Below, piece by piece: positions 46,374 to 56,676 of a DNA stretch of 64,000 bases; the stretch's first letter is position 1; every line of letters starts with the position of its first letter. The position numbers were made by a program, and so were the translations under genes. This stretch comes from Marinobacter salsuginis (lineage in GTDB: Bacteria > Pseudomonadota > Gammaproteobacteria > Pseudomonadales > Oleiphilaceae). A model generated the notes under the pieces. That model did no database searches, was not told where the DNA came from, and saw nothing but the letters and a program-made list of their open reading frames with translations. The stretch lies in contig NZ_BGZH01000001.1 of assembly GCF_009617755.1 (NCBI RefSeq), positions 1,612,001 through 1,676,000 of the forward strand, read 5' to 3'.

Positions 46374-47248
46374 CGCATACCCGCACGGAAACGGGCGACA
46401 AACCTCGATAAGTCCTCAAGCTTTTTCGGGTCTTCATCGACAAAACGGATGGTGACGCTGACAAAATCCGTGTCCTGGCGTTTATCCACCGCCTGCAACT
46501 GGTGCACGTAACCATTGAGGCGGGCCATCTGGCCTTCGCCGGTCTCGATATCGACCACCGCCTGATCGAGAATGCCCGGAAACACCTGATCCCGCTTGGC
46601 AATCACCCGCACCTCGGTCAGGTTGATATCCTTGACCACCGACTTCAGGGTGCTTTCCGCAAAGCGTACCGACGCCATGCTCATGGGACCGCGGGACGGG
46701 GTCTGTTTGGGCGTTGCGGCAGGGGCTGCCTGCGCAGGTGACGAAGGAGATGCAGCAGCTTGGCTATCCGCCACGGTGTCCGGCTTGCGGGTGAGCAGAT
46801 TGGCCGACTCCTTGAACGCGTCGGCCGGACTGGCCATGGACTTGCCACTGCGATCCATGGCGTCTTTCAGTTTGCGGCCCATCACCTTGATGATCTTTTT
46901 GCTCAAGCCCTCGGGACTGAACGGCTTGCCCAGGTATTCGGAAACGCCCCCCTTGACCGCTTCAATTACGTGATCCTTGTCGCCGCGACTGGTGATCATG
47001 ATAAACGGGACGTTTTCGTATTGCGGCTGCTGGCGCATCCACTGCAACAACTCCAGTCCCGACATTTCCGGCATCTCCCAATCGCACAGGATCAGGTCAA
47101 ACGCCGTCCGCGACATCAGCGACTGGGCCCGACGGCCATTCTGGGCATCGGTTGTCTCAATCACCGGAAAACGCTGGCGCACGGTTCGTTTAACCAGATC
47201 ACGTACAAAGCTGGCATCATCAACGACCAGCGCTTTCAGCATTGCCAT
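46370..47248 (-). CDS. Response regulator with PilZ-like C-terminal domain
   Basis: A 292-residue protein. Residues 1-125 form a receiver with D10/D11, phosphoacceptor D56 in LILCDWEMP and a conserved lysine in GKPFSPEG. An alanine/proline-rich linker (about 150-190) leads to a C-terminal domain (about 195-292) with alternating strands. This resembles PilZ-type barrels at its end (FVSVTIRFVDEDPKKLEDL) but lacks the RxxxR start needed for c-di-GMP, so it may be a degenerate PilZ. Kinase partner unknown. GGAAGG precedes the ATG. Confidence 0.75.
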   Translation of the reverse strand: MAMLKALVVDDASFVRDLVKRTVRQRFPVIETTDAQNGRRAQSLMSRTAFDLILCDWEMPEMSGLELLQWMRQQPQYENVPFIMITSRGDKDHVIEAVKGGVSEYLGKPFSPEGLSKKIIKVMGRKLKDAMDRSGKSMASPADAFKESANLLTRKPDTVADSQAAASPSSPAQAAPAATPKQTPSRGPMSMASVRFAESTLKSVVKDINLTEVRVIAKRDQVFPGILDQAVVDIETGEGQMARLNGYVHQLQAVDKRQDTDFVSVTIRFVDEDPKKLEDLSRFVARFRAGMR

Positions 47249-47474
47249 GGTTCAGACCTTCCCCTAGCTACAACCCGAATCTATGGTCCAACTATAGAAC
47301 AAAGACTCGCGCCAGAAACCTGCCGGCAACAAAAAGACGACAATCAACAGAGTCCGGGAACCCGCAGGTTAAAGAATTGTCACTCCACCGGGCCCCGGAC
47401 AGTGTTTCTCCGGCTGGAAAACGCGCTAACATGGGCTCAGGATCATTCCACCATCAGCCTGATAGAGGTTTTGT

Positions 47475-48725
47475 GTGCTGACCAGACCTGCAAGGATTCT
47501 TCGCCAGGGCTGCCTGACCAGCGGCTTGTTGTTTTCCGGTTTTCTCTCTTTCCTGTCACTGCCTGTTCTCGCCCAGGACGGGGCTTATTCCGAGCCGGCA
47601 GGCTTTGCTGAATGCAAAGCACGGCTCCAGGAGCAGGCCATTACTGCCGGCGTCAGCAGCAAGACCGCCAGCGAGGTGATGTCCGAGGTCAGGCACCTTG
47701 CCCGGGTGATCGAGCTGGATCGGCGTCAACCGGAGTTCACCACCACATTTGCCGATTACCTGAACCGGCGCGTGAACGACGCCCGGGTCAGCAAAGGCCG
47801 TGAGCTTCTGAAGGAACACCAGGAGCTTCTGGCCAGAGTCACGCGGGAAACCGGCGTGCCTGCGCCCTATCTCGTAGCCTTCTGGGGCCTGGAAACCAAT
47901 TTTGGCAGCTATTTCGGCAAGATGCCGGTGCCCAGCTCCCTGACAACACTGGCCTGCGATCCGCGCCGCAGCACCTTCTTCACCGAGCAGCTGATCGCCG
48001 CCCTGCGCATTATCGACGAGGGCGCCATTCCGGCCGACCAGATGGAAGGCTCCTGGGCCGGCGCCATGGGCCATGTCCAGTTCATGCCCACCGTCTTCCT
48101 GAAACACGCGGTGGATGCCGACGGCGATGGCCGGAGGGATCTCTGGAACAGCCTGCCGGACGCCATGATGTCGGCCGGCAGGTTCCTGGAATCGATGAAC
48201 TGGAATGGCGACTATCGTTGGGGTCGTGAGGTGCTGCTGCCAGAGAATTTCGACTATTCCCTGGCAGATGGGCGTCGCCTGCCACTGAAAGAATGGCGAG
48301 AAATGGGGATCACCGATGCCTTTGGCAATGCGCTGGCCCGTGAACCGATTGATGCCGCCCTGGTGGTACCCGCAGGACACCGCGGTCCGGCCTTCCTTGC
48401 CTATGACAACTTCCGCGTGATCATGGGCTGGAACCGCTCCGAGTTCTACGCCATAGCCGTTGGTCATCTGGCGGACCGGATTGCCGGTGCCGGCAAGTTG
48501 CAGAACCCTCCGCCCGTGGATGCTCCAGCACTGTCCCGCGACAACATCATCAGCCTGCAGAAAGCCCTTCAGCAAAAGGGCTATGAGCCCGGCAAGCCCG
48601 ATGGGATCATGGGCCCGGCAACCAGGTCTGCGATCCGGCAGTTTCAGGCCGCTAACAACCTGGTGGCCGATGGCTATCCGGGAGAAGCGGTTCTGGCGCA
48701 GCTGGGAATACCGGCAGGCCAGTGA
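47475..48725 (+). CDS. Lytic murein transglycosylase, MltB family
   Basis: A 416-residue secreted enzyme beginning with GTG at 47475 and a signal peptide (to about residue 33, VLAQ). The transglycosylase domain (about 45-340) contains the catalytic glutamate E140 in WGLETNFGSY and the MEGSWAGAMGHVQFMP segment. The C-terminal peptidoglycan-binding domain (about 352-412) has LQKALQQKGYEPGKPDGIMG. It cleaves glycan strands of murein, forming 1,6-anhydro products. This is the soluble or signal-processed MltB/Slt-like type with a PG_binding_1 tail; no lipobox is seen. Confidence 0.92.
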   Translation: MLTRPARILRQGCLTSGLLFSGFLSFLSLPVLAQDGAYSEPAGFAECKARLQEQAITAGVSSKTASEVMSEVRHLARVIELDRRQPEFTTTFADYLNRRVNDARVSKGRELLKEHQELLARVTRETGVPAPYLVAFWGLETNFGSYFGKMPVPSSLTTLACDPRRSTFFTEQLIAALRIIDEGAIPADQMEGSWAGAMGHVQFMPTVFLKHAVDADGDGRRDLWNSLPDAMMSAGRFLESMNWNGDYRWGREVLLPENFDYSLADGRRLPLKEWREMGITDAFGNALAREPIDAALVVPAGHRGPAFLAYDNFRVIMGWNRSEFYAIAVGHLADRIAGAGKLQNPPPVDAPALSRDNIISLQKALQQKGYEPGKPDGIMGPATRSAIRQFQAANNLVADGYPGEAVLAQLGIPAGQ

Positions 48726-48787
48726 TCCACGGGAGAGCCTTGGGCCTACTACTGCAGGTACCTTTCTTGACGCGAGACTGATCTGAT

Positions 48788-49816
48788 ATGGACTCCATAA
48801 CGCAGGCTGCCCTGGGCGCCTCCCTGGCCGGCGCCGTAGCCGGCAAGACCCTTGGCCGCTCGGTTTTGCTGACGGGCGCCGTGCTGGGCACCCTGCCGGA
48901 TCTGGATGTGGTCATCGACTACGGAACAGCGGTGGCTAACTTCACCCAGCATCGGGGGTTCAGCCACTCTCTCTTCATTCTCGCCCCTCTGGCGGTGGTA
49001 CTTGCCTGGCTGCTCTGGCGCTGGAAACCGCAACTGAGTTTCCAGCGATGGCTAGCGCTGACTGGCCTGATCCTGATCACGCACCCACTGCTGGACTCCT
49101 TTACCACCTACGGCACCCAGCTGTTCTGGCCCATCGGCCCTCCGGTGGCCATCAGCAGCATTTTTATCATCGACCCGCTCTATACCCTGCCCCTGCTGGC
49201 CGGCTGTCTGTTTTTCCTGGCCCGGCCGCCTGCCAAATCGGCGGTCATCGCGGGGCTGGCCGTCTCCACCCTCTACCTTGGCTGGAGCCTGATTGCGCAA
49301 CAGGTCATTACCCAAAGGGTGCAACCCGCGCTCGCGGAAGCCGGGCTGGACGACCCCGACCTGCTGGTTCAACCCATGCCTTTCAACACCCTGTTGTGGC
49401 GCGCCACGGCTCTGCAGGGTGACCAGCGGGTAGAGATTGTTACCGGCTTTCTGGACGGCGATACCCCTCTGAATCTTGAATATTTTCCGCGCCGCACGGA
49501 TCTGCAGGAGGCAGTGTCGGATCTGCCCGAGGCCCAGCGCCTGGAATGGTTCACCCGTGGCTTCCTGGATTACGACCAGGTTGGTGACCGCATTATGGCC
49601 ACCGACATCCGGCTGGGAATTCCCGGCGCGCACCCCTTTACCTTTGTTCTGGCAACCCGGAATGGCAGCGGTATCGACCCGACGGCAAGCTTCCGGACTC
49701 CCCGACCCGATGTGAACACCGAAGCCCTGGGGCTGCTCTGGTCGCGGATGACGGGAGAAACCCCGGTGCTTTGCCTGGCCAGCCTGAGCTCGCCAGCACC
49801 GGGACAGCGCTGTTGA
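48788..49816 (+). CDS. Metal-dependent hydrolase, YdjM/DUF457 family
   Basis: A 342-residue membrane protein. The N-terminal part has several hydrophobic segments, with LPDLDVVIDYG (about 37-47) and HRGFSHSL (about 56-63), which are the histidine/aspartate metal-binding signature of this family of predicted inner-membrane metal-dependent hydrolases; a third site is HPLLDSF. The C-terminal half (about 175-342) is non-membrane. Homologues occur near LexA-regulated genes in E. coli (YdjM); function unknown. Its stop lies 5 bp before the rsuA start. Confidence 0.8.
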   Translation: MDSITQAALGASLAGAVAGKTLGRSVLLTGAVLGTLPDLDVVIDYGTAVANFTQHRGFSHSLFILAPLAVVLAWLLWRWKPQLSFQRWLALTGLILITHPLLDSFTTYGTQLFWPIGPPVAISSIFIIDPLYTLPLLAGCLFFLARPPAKSAVIAGLAVSTLYLGWSLIAQQVITQRVQPALAEAGLDDPDLLVQPMPFNTLLWRATALQGDQRVEIVTGFLDGDTPLNLEYFPRRTDLQEAVSDLPEAQRLEWFTRGFLDYDQVGDRIMATDIRLGIPGAHPFTFVLATRNGSGIDPTASFRTPRPDVNTEALGLLWSRMTGETPVLCLASLSSPAPGQRC

Positions 49817-49821
49817 ATCGC

Positions 49822-50514
49822 ATGCGACTCGACCAGTTTATTGCCACCAGTACCGAACTCTCCCGAAAAGACGCCAAACGGGCTATTAGCCGAGGTGAGG
49901 TAACTGTCAATGAACAGATCTGTAAGGGCGCCAATACCCGGTTGGCGGGCCATGAACGGGTGGCATTGTTCGGCAAACTCCTGAACCTGCCGGGAGAGCG
50001 CTACCTGATGATGAACAAGCCAGCAGGGGTGGTGAGCGCAACAACCGACAGTGACCACCCAACGGCACTCGACCTGTTACCTTCAGATATCACCCGGAAC
50101 CTGCACATCGCCGGCCGCCTGGACGCAGACACCACCGGCTTGCTGCTGCTGACCACTGATGGCAAGTGGTCCCATCGGGTCACCTCACCACGAACCGATT
50201 GCCCCAAAACCTACCGGGTAACGCTGAGCGAACCGCTGACCGACGCAGCGGCCCAACAACTGGAGCGTGGGGTGGAGTTGCACAACGACCCGAAGCCAAC
50301 GCGACCGGCCGGGGTAAAGGTTCTGGAAGAACGAATCATCGAGCTCACGATTTCGGAAGGGCGCTACCATCAGGTCAAGCGTATGCTGGCAGCTGTTGGC
50401 AACCACGTCGACGCGCTGCATCGACTGAGGATCGGGAAGGTTGAACTGGATACAGCGTTAAGACCGGGTGAATACCGGGAACTGACCCCAGAGGAAAAAG
50501 ACAGCCTGGCGTGA
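49822..50514 (+). CDS. rsuA: 16S rRNA pseudouridine(516) synthase
   Basis: I start at the ATG at 49822 (MRLDQFIATSTELSRKDAKR), giving 230 residues; an in-frame TTG three codons upstream overlaps the previous stop. Residues 1-60 are an S4 RNA-binding domain, and the catalytic domain has GRLDADTTGLLLLT with the aspartate near residue 101. It modifies U516 of 16S rRNA. Linked with the preceding membrane protein gene by close spacing; converges with the asparaginase-like gene, ending 3 bp before its stop. Confidence 0.92.
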   Translation: MRLDQFIATSTELSRKDAKRAISRGEVTVNEQICKGANTRLAGHERVALFGKLLNLPGERYLMMNKPAGVVSATTDSDHPTALDLLPSDITRNLHIAGRLDADTTGLLLLTTDGKWSHRVTSPRTDCPKTYRVTLSEPLTDAAAQQLERGVELHNDPKPTRPAGVKVLEERIIELTISEGRYHQVKRMLAAVGNHVDALHRLRIGKVELDTALRPGEYRELTPEEKDSLA

Positions 50515-50517
50515 CAT

Positions 50518-50997
50518 TCAGGTGCGCTCGAAACGCTGCGCCTTCAGGTTCTTGCGCACGGCTCCGGCCTCGAACACCTCGCCATTCATCGCGATATAGA
50601 CTCCCGGTGGCAACAACTGCACTGCGGCCCAGGCAAACCCGATATTGAATACGGCATCGGTTCGACGCATGCGGGCCGGCTGCATGGCGCCGGTCAATAC
50701 AATGGTCTTGTCCTTGAGGCGGGCCAACACTGCGGCCGTATCGGCCATGGTATCCGTGCCGTGGGTGATCACGATCCGGTCACAGTCACATTCCGTCGCC
50801 GCCGCCAGCACCAGTTGGCGGTCCTCATCGGTCATTTCCAGGCTGTCCTTGCGCAGCAGTTCCCGCAGGCGATAGCCCTCGTGGATGTTGGATTCCGACA
50901 GCAGCTCCGGCAGCATGCTGTGCCCCACCTCGAACTCACTGTTGGCATCGAAGTACACCTTGTCGATGGTGCCACCGGTCGTGAAGATCTGGATCAT
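50518..50997 (-). CDS. Single-domain asparaginase-like protein
   Basis: A 159-residue protein corresponding only to the N-terminal domain of bacterial asparaginases. Both catalytic motifs are present: TTGGTID (residues 6-12, nucleophile threonine) and ITHGTDTMADTA (77-88). The C-terminal domain, which completes the active site of the dimer in full-length enzymes, is missing, and the gene has a clean stop and a good ribosome-binding site (AAAGGAA), so it is not a pseudogene by appearance. Similar short asparaginase-domain proteins exist in Pseudomonas. Activity is uncertain. Twenty bp separate it from pbpG upstream. Confidence 0.75.
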   Translation of the reverse strand: MIQIFTTGGTIDKVYFDANSEFEVGHSMLPELLSESNIHEGYRLRELLRKDSLEMTDEDRQLVLAAATECDCDRIVITHGTDTMADTAAVLARLKDKTIVLTGAMQPARMRRTDAVFNIGFAWAAVQLLPPGVYIAMNGEVFEAGAVRKNLKAQRFERT

Positions 50998-51016
50998 GGC
51001 GGAGTTCCTTTCAGGA

Positions 51017-51967
51017 TCAGTTCACACTGACCGTGCTGTTACCTGCGGTCGCATAGGCCGCGTTCTTTTCCTGTTCATAGCGTCTGGCTGCCGCAGCCAC
51101 CGAACCCCGGGCTCCGGTATCGAGCCAGCGCTTGATGCGCCCGGCATCGCCCATGGGCGAGCGCGTACCCAACGAATCCAGCAAAACGGTCACAACCTCT
51201 TTCCCGTTCATCTTCGAGATCATCACCAGACAACGCCCGGCCTCGGAGAGGTAGCCAGTCTTGCTCAATCCCACACCCCAGCTGTCGCGATGCACCAGGG
51301 CGTTGGTGTTACCAAACGACAGGCTGTAACGGGGCTGGCGGAACTGGCCACGGAAGTAACCGGTGGTGGAGTATTCCCGGATTTCCGGATATTCAGCCGC
51401 GGCGTTTACCAGCTTCACAAGGTCCGCAGCGGTTGAAAGATTCTCGGACGACAGTCCGGTCGGATCGACAAACCGGGTGCCGGTCATGCCCAGGGCCACG
51501 GCCTTGGCGTTCATCGCCTCGATAAAGGCATCGAATCCACCGGGGTGGCTGCGGGCCAGGGTGTAGGCGGCAAAATTTTCAGAGGACATCAGTGCTATGC
51601 GCAATACATCTTTACGACGCATCTCCGAGTCGATACGGATCCGACTGTAAGCATTCGCGGCGGCGGGCGTGTGCCGCTCCCGGAAAACCAGCCACTCATC
51701 TAGCGGCTCTCCGGATTCCAGGACAATCAGGGCGGTCATGACCTTGGTGACCGAGGCAATGGGTACGGATCGGTCCGCATTCTTGCCGAAAATGAGTTCG
51801 TTATCGCCGGCCACCGCGACCGCCGCATTCACCGAAGCGAGCCTGGGGCCATTTTCTGTTTCCGCCTCCCGCTCCTGGGATTCGCCCCCCGTTTGATGTG
51901 CCACAAGCACCCCGGGCAGCCAGAGCAGCATCAAGATCACGATAGGAGAAAAGCCGGCAAGTCTCAT
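51017..51967 (-). CDS. pbpG: D-alanyl-D-alanine endopeptidase (penicillin-binding protein 7 type)
   Basis: A 316-residue periplasmic serine peptidase with a signal peptide (to about residue 23). The three penicillin-binding motifs are present: SVTK (72-75), SSEN (near 130) and KTG (near 233, in LSKTGYLSEA). It cleaves cross-links in peptidoglycan, like E. coli PbpG/PBP7, and is distinguished from carboxypeptidases by the shorter length and absence of the C-terminal amphipathic anchor. AGGA precedes the ATG. It is divergent from the DISM/EAL gene. Confidence 0.9.
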   Translation of the reverse strand: MRLAGFSPIVILMLLWLPGVLVAHQTGGESQEREAETENGPRLASVNAAVAVAGDNELIFGKNADRSVPIASVTKVMTALIVLESGEPLDEWLVFRERHTPAAANAYSRIRIDSEMRRKDVLRIALMSSENFAAYTLARSHPGGFDAFIEAMNAKAVALGMTGTRFVDPTGLSSENLSTAADLVKLVNAAAEYPEIREYSTTGYFRGQFRQPRYSLSFGNTNALVHRDSWGVGLSKTGYLSEAGRCLVMISKMNGKEVVTVLLDSLGTRSPMGDAGRIKRWLDTGARGSVAAAARRYEQEKNAAYATAGNSTVSVN

Positions 51968-52193
51968 TTGTACAGATCCTGTGATTTATTCATGCGTAAC
52001 ACTATCGGTCCAGAAACAGACTTCTACAGATATGGCGGTCAGGTCTAACTATAACAGCGAATACCTTGTTTGATCAGGTGAAAAGTTTCTTGCGCCAATT
52101 TCACACAGCGAATGCACGTGCGTTTAGAATCCATTAAAATTCTGCCTGATTCATTGAGTTAGAAAACACCACTCAGCGGGAATTGCACTTCAT

Positions 52194-54797
52194 ATGGACG
52201 ACGGCACACAACAGACTGAAAAGGCCGTGCTGTCAGAACTCCGAGCCCAATCAGGGCTGACACCATTCCGACGCTGGCTGCCCTTTCTGTTTCTTTTCGC
52301 TGCCATGGCCTACGGCCTTCTGGCAGCCTTGCTCCATCAACCTGCAAACCCGCTTTCGCCGCTGCCGCATGTTGACGCTCCCGCCTCAGCACCTCAGTCC
52401 CCTCGCATTGTGCAGATCGACTATCTGGTTGCACCTCTGGAGCAAGTAATAGACAACGAAAACTGGCGCCGGCAAAACTGGCAAGCAGCCCCTTCAGAGA
52501 GCTCCGGCATTGGCTACTACGACGGCCCCGTCACCTTCAAGGTGACCGTGGAAAACCCCGGAACCGAAGACGTCGAACAGTGGGCACTGGTATCCGCACC
52601 TTACATCGACCGGCTCAGGCCCGCCATTCTCGATGAAAACGGCGTTTTCCAGAGGCTTCGCGAAATGGGAGACATCTACCCGTTCGGTAACCGGCTGGTC
52701 TCGCTACCACCATGGATCTGGCCAGTTTCATTACCAACGGGCACGTCCACACTCCTGTTCGAGGTTCAGAATACAGGCCCCACGTTGCTGCCCATTACCA
52801 TTATGGAACCGAACAACGTCGTGAGCAGCATCGCAGGCACCATGGCCTGGAAGGCATTCATTACCGGCCTCCTCGTCTTTGCATTGTTGCTGAACCTCAG
52901 TTTCATGATGAAGTTCAGGCTTCCGGGACTGGCCTGGCTGGGCGTTCTCACGCTATCCGTTATTCACGTGCAGTTGGTCATGGAGGGCTTTGGACTCTGG
53001 TTAATCTGGCCAAACTTACCGGAAGTAAACGCACTACTGAACATCAGCCTGTGTCTTTGCCTCATCTCACTTTGCCAAATCACGCCAAACTTCATCCAGG
53101 TCTCTAGACTCCCGAGGCTGCTACTGAATGCGACGAGTGCGCTCGGCCTGTTGCACCTGCTGGCCATGGCATTACAGCTACCGTTAATCGGGCAGGACTC
53201 CTTTCTGATACTGGCCCTGACCGGTGGTTCAATGATTCTGGCCCTGGCTCTCAAACAGGCCCGGCACGAGGTGTATGCCCGCTACTTTGCTCTATCACTG
53301 CTCTGTATTCTCCTGGGCACAGTGATATCGGCAGCCCGGACTGTCGGCTGGGTCCCGGTGAACAGTTTTACCGACTCGGCATTCTTTATCGGCGCGGCGG
53401 CCGCGTCTCTCATTCTGACCAGTGGCATTGGCCGTCAAATACTGGAAGAGCGTAAAAAAAGGCTGAATTCCGATATTCGCGCCCGCCAGGAACGAAAGCT
53501 GCGATCTCACGTTGAGCAGAATTATAAAAAACTCCTCAAAACCCATAGCGTAACCGGCAAACCCAATCGGGCCATGCTCGAGGAGTCATTGGACCAGTTT
53601 GATAGCCAACAGCGGCCCTACACCGTCGCCATGATTCAATTGACCCGCTTTAACGAAATCGAGCAGGCGCTTGGCTATCGGACGGCAGAGGATCTGCTCA
53701 GAAGCTATCTGTGGGAGCTGGACGGATTTCTCAAACGGATCATGGGGGATCGGCTGATCATGGTTGACGGCTATGCGCTCGCCAGCATTGATACCAGCAA
53801 CCATGCCTTCGCCTTTTACCAGAGCGATACTGCAGGCACTGATACGGAAAAACTGAAAACCATCGTGAACTGGTTGGGAGAGAACTTCCGCGAGGGCCGA
53901 TTTTCGCTATCCTGGAGCCCTTCCGTGGGTATTGCTCATGCGCCGGAACATGGAGTCGACGCGTCAGCAATCCTGTCATCTGCCGGCTTTGCTGCCCTGA
54001 ACACGCATCAGTCCCTGACGGTTTACGACCCGGCTATCGCAGACTTGCAGTACCAGCAGCAAATGCTGATGCTGGATATCGAAGAGGCGCTGGGCAACGG
54101 CTGCATATGGCTGGAATACCAACCGACAGTGCGTATAGAGGATGCAAGTATCGCGTCATTGGAAGCCCTGATCCGCTGGCAACATCCGGATTTCGGGACA
54201 GTTGCCCCGGATCGATGGATCCCGTTAGCCGAACAGGTCGGGATGATTCACCATGTTACGCTCTGGGTGGTCGACCGTGTCTGTGAAGATATGAGCGCCC
54301 TGAAGTCTCGCCACGGAGACCACATTGCAGTTGCGGTCAATATTTCTGCAAACGATCTCACCTATCCGGACTTTCTTGAAAAGGTGAAGGGGATTGTTCA
54401 GCGCCATGGAGCACACCCCTCCGACCTGATTCTGGAGATTACCGAAACAGCGATGATGGCCGACACAGTCCTGGCACAGGAAGTCATTCGGACCCTCAGC
54501 CACAGCGGGTTCAGAATTGCCGTCGATGATTTTGGGACGGGACACTCTTCGCTGGGAACCCTTGCCACATTCGAGCTGGACGAGTTGAAAATCGATCGTA
54601 GCTTTCTCAGTGGCATACTCACCCAACCGGCCCGACAACGAATATTCCGGGCGGCGCTGGACCTGGGTGAGGCCCTGGAGCTGGATGTCGTAATCGAAGG
54701 CGTGGAGGAGGAAGCTATCGCCGCCTGGCTGCAGCAGTTCCCCGGCCTTTACGGCCAGGGATACTACTGGGGTAAGCCAGAACCGTTGAAGAGCTGA
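52194..54797 (+). CDS. 7TMR-DISM protein with degenerate GGDEF and intact EAL domain
   Basis: An 867-residue membrane protein. An N-terminal membrane segment (about 23-43), a periplasmic DISM-type beta domain (about 60-210), several membrane segments (about 215-410), a coiled linker and a GGDEF-like domain (about 440-590) precede the EAL domain (about 610-865). The GGDEF signature is absent (VDGYALASIDTSNHA in its place). The EAL domain is complete: EALIRW, VNISANDL, EITETAMM, DDFGTGHSS, KIDRSF, EGVEEE and GQGYYWG. It is therefore probably a c-di-GMP phosphodiesterase responding to a periplasmic signal. It has the same architecture as the protein at 36.9 kb. Confidence 0.87.
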   Translation: MDDGTQQTEKAVLSELRAQSGLTPFRRWLPFLFLFAAMAYGLLAALLHQPANPLSPLPHVDAPASAPQSPRIVQIDYLVAPLEQVIDNENWRRQNWQAAPSESSGIGYYDGPVTFKVTVENPGTEDVEQWALVSAPYIDRLRPAILDENGVFQRLREMGDIYPFGNRLVSLPPWIWPVSLPTGTSTLLFEVQNTGPTLLPITIMEPNNVVSSIAGTMAWKAFITGLLVFALLLNLSFMMKFRLPGLAWLGVLTLSVIHVQLVMEGFGLWLIWPNLPEVNALLNISLCLCLISLCQITPNFIQVSRLPRLLLNATSALGLLHLLAMALQLPLIGQDSFLILALTGGSMILALALKQARHEVYARYFALSLLCILLGTVISAARTVGWVPVNSFTDSAFFIGAAAASLILTSGIGRQILEERKKRLNSDIRARQERKLRSHVEQNYKKLLKTHSVTGKPNRAMLEESLDQFDSQQRPYTVAMIQLTRFNEIEQALGYRTAEDLLRSYLWELDGFLKRIMGDRLIMVDGYALASIDTSNHAFAFYQSDTAGTDTEKLKTIVNWLGENFREGRFSLSWSPSVGIAHAPEHGVDASAILSSAGFAALNTHQSLTVYDPAIADLQYQQQMLMLDIEEALGNGCIWLEYQPTVRIEDASIASLEALIRWQHPDFGTVAPDRWIPLAEQVGMIHHVTLWVVDRVCEDMSALKSRHGDHIAVAVNISANDLTYPDFLEKVKGIVQRHGAHPSDLILEITETAMMADTVLAQEVIRTLSHSGFRIAVDDFGTGHSSLGTLATFELDELKIDRSFLSGILTQPARQRIFRAALDLGEALELDVVIEGVEEEAIAAWLQQFPGLYGQGYYWGKPEPLKS

Positions 54798-54809
54798 GCT
54801 CCAGTTATA

Positions 54810-56498
54810 TCACGGCAGATCGGTCACCGCCCCTTTTGAGGCCGAACTTACTGTTCGCGAATACTTCGCCAGTGTGCCTCGAGTAAATCGCGGAGGCGGC
54901 GCCTGCCAGGCCTGGCGCCGGCGTTCCAGCTCTTCACCGGAGACGTCCAGCTCAATCCGGTTGCTGACGGCATCAATGGTAACGGTGTCGCCATCCTCAA
55001 CCAGTGCGATGGGACCGCCTTCAGCCGCTTCCGGCGTGATATGACCAACCACAAAGCCATGGCTGCCGCCGGAGAAACGGCCATCGGTTATCAACGCCAC
55101 GTCGCTACCCAGGCCCTTGCCCATGATGGCGGAGGTTGGGCTCAGCATCTCCCGCATGCCCGGTCCACCTTTGGGGCCCTCATAACGGATAACCAACACA
55201 TCGCCGGCCACCACCGTGCCGTCGAGAATCCGCTCCTGGGCCTCTTCTTCCGAATGGAATACCCGGGCACGGCCGGTAAAGTGAGTACCTTCCTTGCCGG
55301 TAATCTTCGCCACTGCCCCGGTTGGCGCCAGGTTTCCGAACAGGATACGTAAATGGCTGTCCGCCTTGATCGGATTATCAAAGGCATGAATGATGTCCTG
55401 TCCCTCCGGATAGGGCGCCACGTCGGCCAGGTTTTCCGCAATGGTCTGGCCGGTTACAGTCAGGCAGTCCCCATGCAGCAGCCCATGATCGAGCAGCATC
55501 TTCATAAGCGGCTGAATGCCGCCAATGGCCACCAGCTCCGACATCATGTAGTGGCCACTCGGGCGAAGATCCGCCAGCACCGGCACCCGCTTGCCAATCT
55601 CGACAAAATCCTCCAGTTCCAGATCCACACCGATCGTACTGGCCATGGCCAGCAGGTGCAGCACCGCATTGGTGGAACCGCCCAGGGCAATCACCACGGT
55701 GATGGCGTTTTCGAAGGCTTTGCGGGTCATGATGTCGCTGGGTTTGATGTCTTTCTCCAGCAGATTCAGCACTGCGGTACCGGCACCTCGACAATCCGCC
55801 GCCTTTGTATCTGATACGGCATTCTGCGCCGAACTTCCCGGCAGGCTCATGCCCATGGCCTCGATGGCCGATGCCATGGTGTTGGCGGTGTACATGCCAC
55901 CACAGGAGCCTGGCCCCGGTATCGCGGTTTCCTCGATCTGCTTGACCTCGATCAGATCCAGGTCGCCCCGGGCGTGAGAACCCACGGCCTCAAACACGGA
56001 GATGATATCGGTATGGTTCTCGCCGGGCATGATCGTGCCGCCGTAGACAAACACCGATGGCCGGTTCAGGCGCGCCAACCCCATCATGCAACCGGGCATG
56101 TTCTTGTCACATCCACCGATAGCCACCAGGCCATCGAAGCCCTCGCAACCTGCCACCGTCTCGATGGAATCGGCGATCACCTCCCGGGACACCAGGGAAT
56201 ACTTCATACCCTCGGTACCGTTGGCAATGCCGTCCGATATCGTGATGGTATTGAAGATCAGCGACTTGCCGCCTGCCTCATCGGCGCCGGCAGCCGACTC
56301 TTCCGCCAGCTGATTGATGTGCATGTTGCAGGGCGTGAGGTTACTCCATGTAGACGCAATACCGATCTGGGGCTTTTTGAAATCCTCATCGGTAAACCCG
56401 ACGGCCCGAAGCATGGCTCGGCTGGCGGATTTGCCAATGCCATCAACCACCGGAGCCGAATATTTACGGCGCTTGTCCTGATTCTTGTCTTGCGTCAT
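54810..56498 (-). CDS. ilvD: Dihydroxy-acid dehydratase
   Basis: The ATG at 56498 ([20 protein letters not shown]) follows AAGGAGAC and gives 562 residues, the shorter IlvD class of about 560 residues, rather than the 610-residue enterobacterial class. Iron-sulfur and active-site motifs are [17 protein letters not shown] (about 120-136) and [14 protein letters not shown] (about 190-203). It dehydrates dihydroxy-isovalerate and its isoleucine-pathway homologue, the third step of branched-chain amino acid synthesis. It stands apart from other ilv genes and converges with the DISM/EAL gene, 13 bp from its stop. Divergent from the phosphoketolase-family gene. Confidence 0.94.
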   Translation of the reverse strand: MTQDKNQDKRRKYSAPVVDGIGKSASRAMLRAVGFTDEDFKKPQIGIASTWSNLTPCNMHINQLAEESAAGADEAGGKSLIFNTITISDGIANGTEGMKYSLVSREVIADSIETVAGCEGFDGLVAIGGCDKNMPGCMMGLARLNRPSVFVYGGTIMPGENHTDIISVFEAVGSHARGDLDLIEVKQIEETAIPGPGSCGGMYTANTMASAIEAMGMSLPGSSAQNAVSDTKAADCRGAGTAVLNLLEKDIKPSDIMTRKAFENAITVVIALGGSTNAVLHLLAMASTIGVDLELEDFVEIGKRVPVLADLRPSGHYMMSELVAIGGIQPLMKMLLDHGLLHGDCLTVTGQTIAENLADVAPYPEGQDIIHAFDNPIKADSHLRILFGNLAPTGAVAKITGKEGTHFTGRARVFHSEEEAQERILDGTVVAGDVLVIRYEGPKGGPGMREMLSPTSAIMGKGLGSDVALITDGRFSGGSHGFVVGHITPEAAEGGPIALVEDGDTVTIDAVSNRIELDVSGEELERRRQAWQAPPPRFTRGTLAKYSRTVSSASKGAVTDLP

Positions 56499-56676
56499 GG
56501 GAGTCTCCTTTTCAGATGCCTTGTCCGACCAGACTCTCAGAAACCATCGCATTCGGCAACGGGCGGGCGAGCAAGCCTGCCCGCAGAAAGATGCAATTTC
56601 GACTGACCTGCATCAATGGCAGCTAACAGCGGTGGGCTTAGAATTCCGGGACACACTGACGCCATGGAGGCATCCC

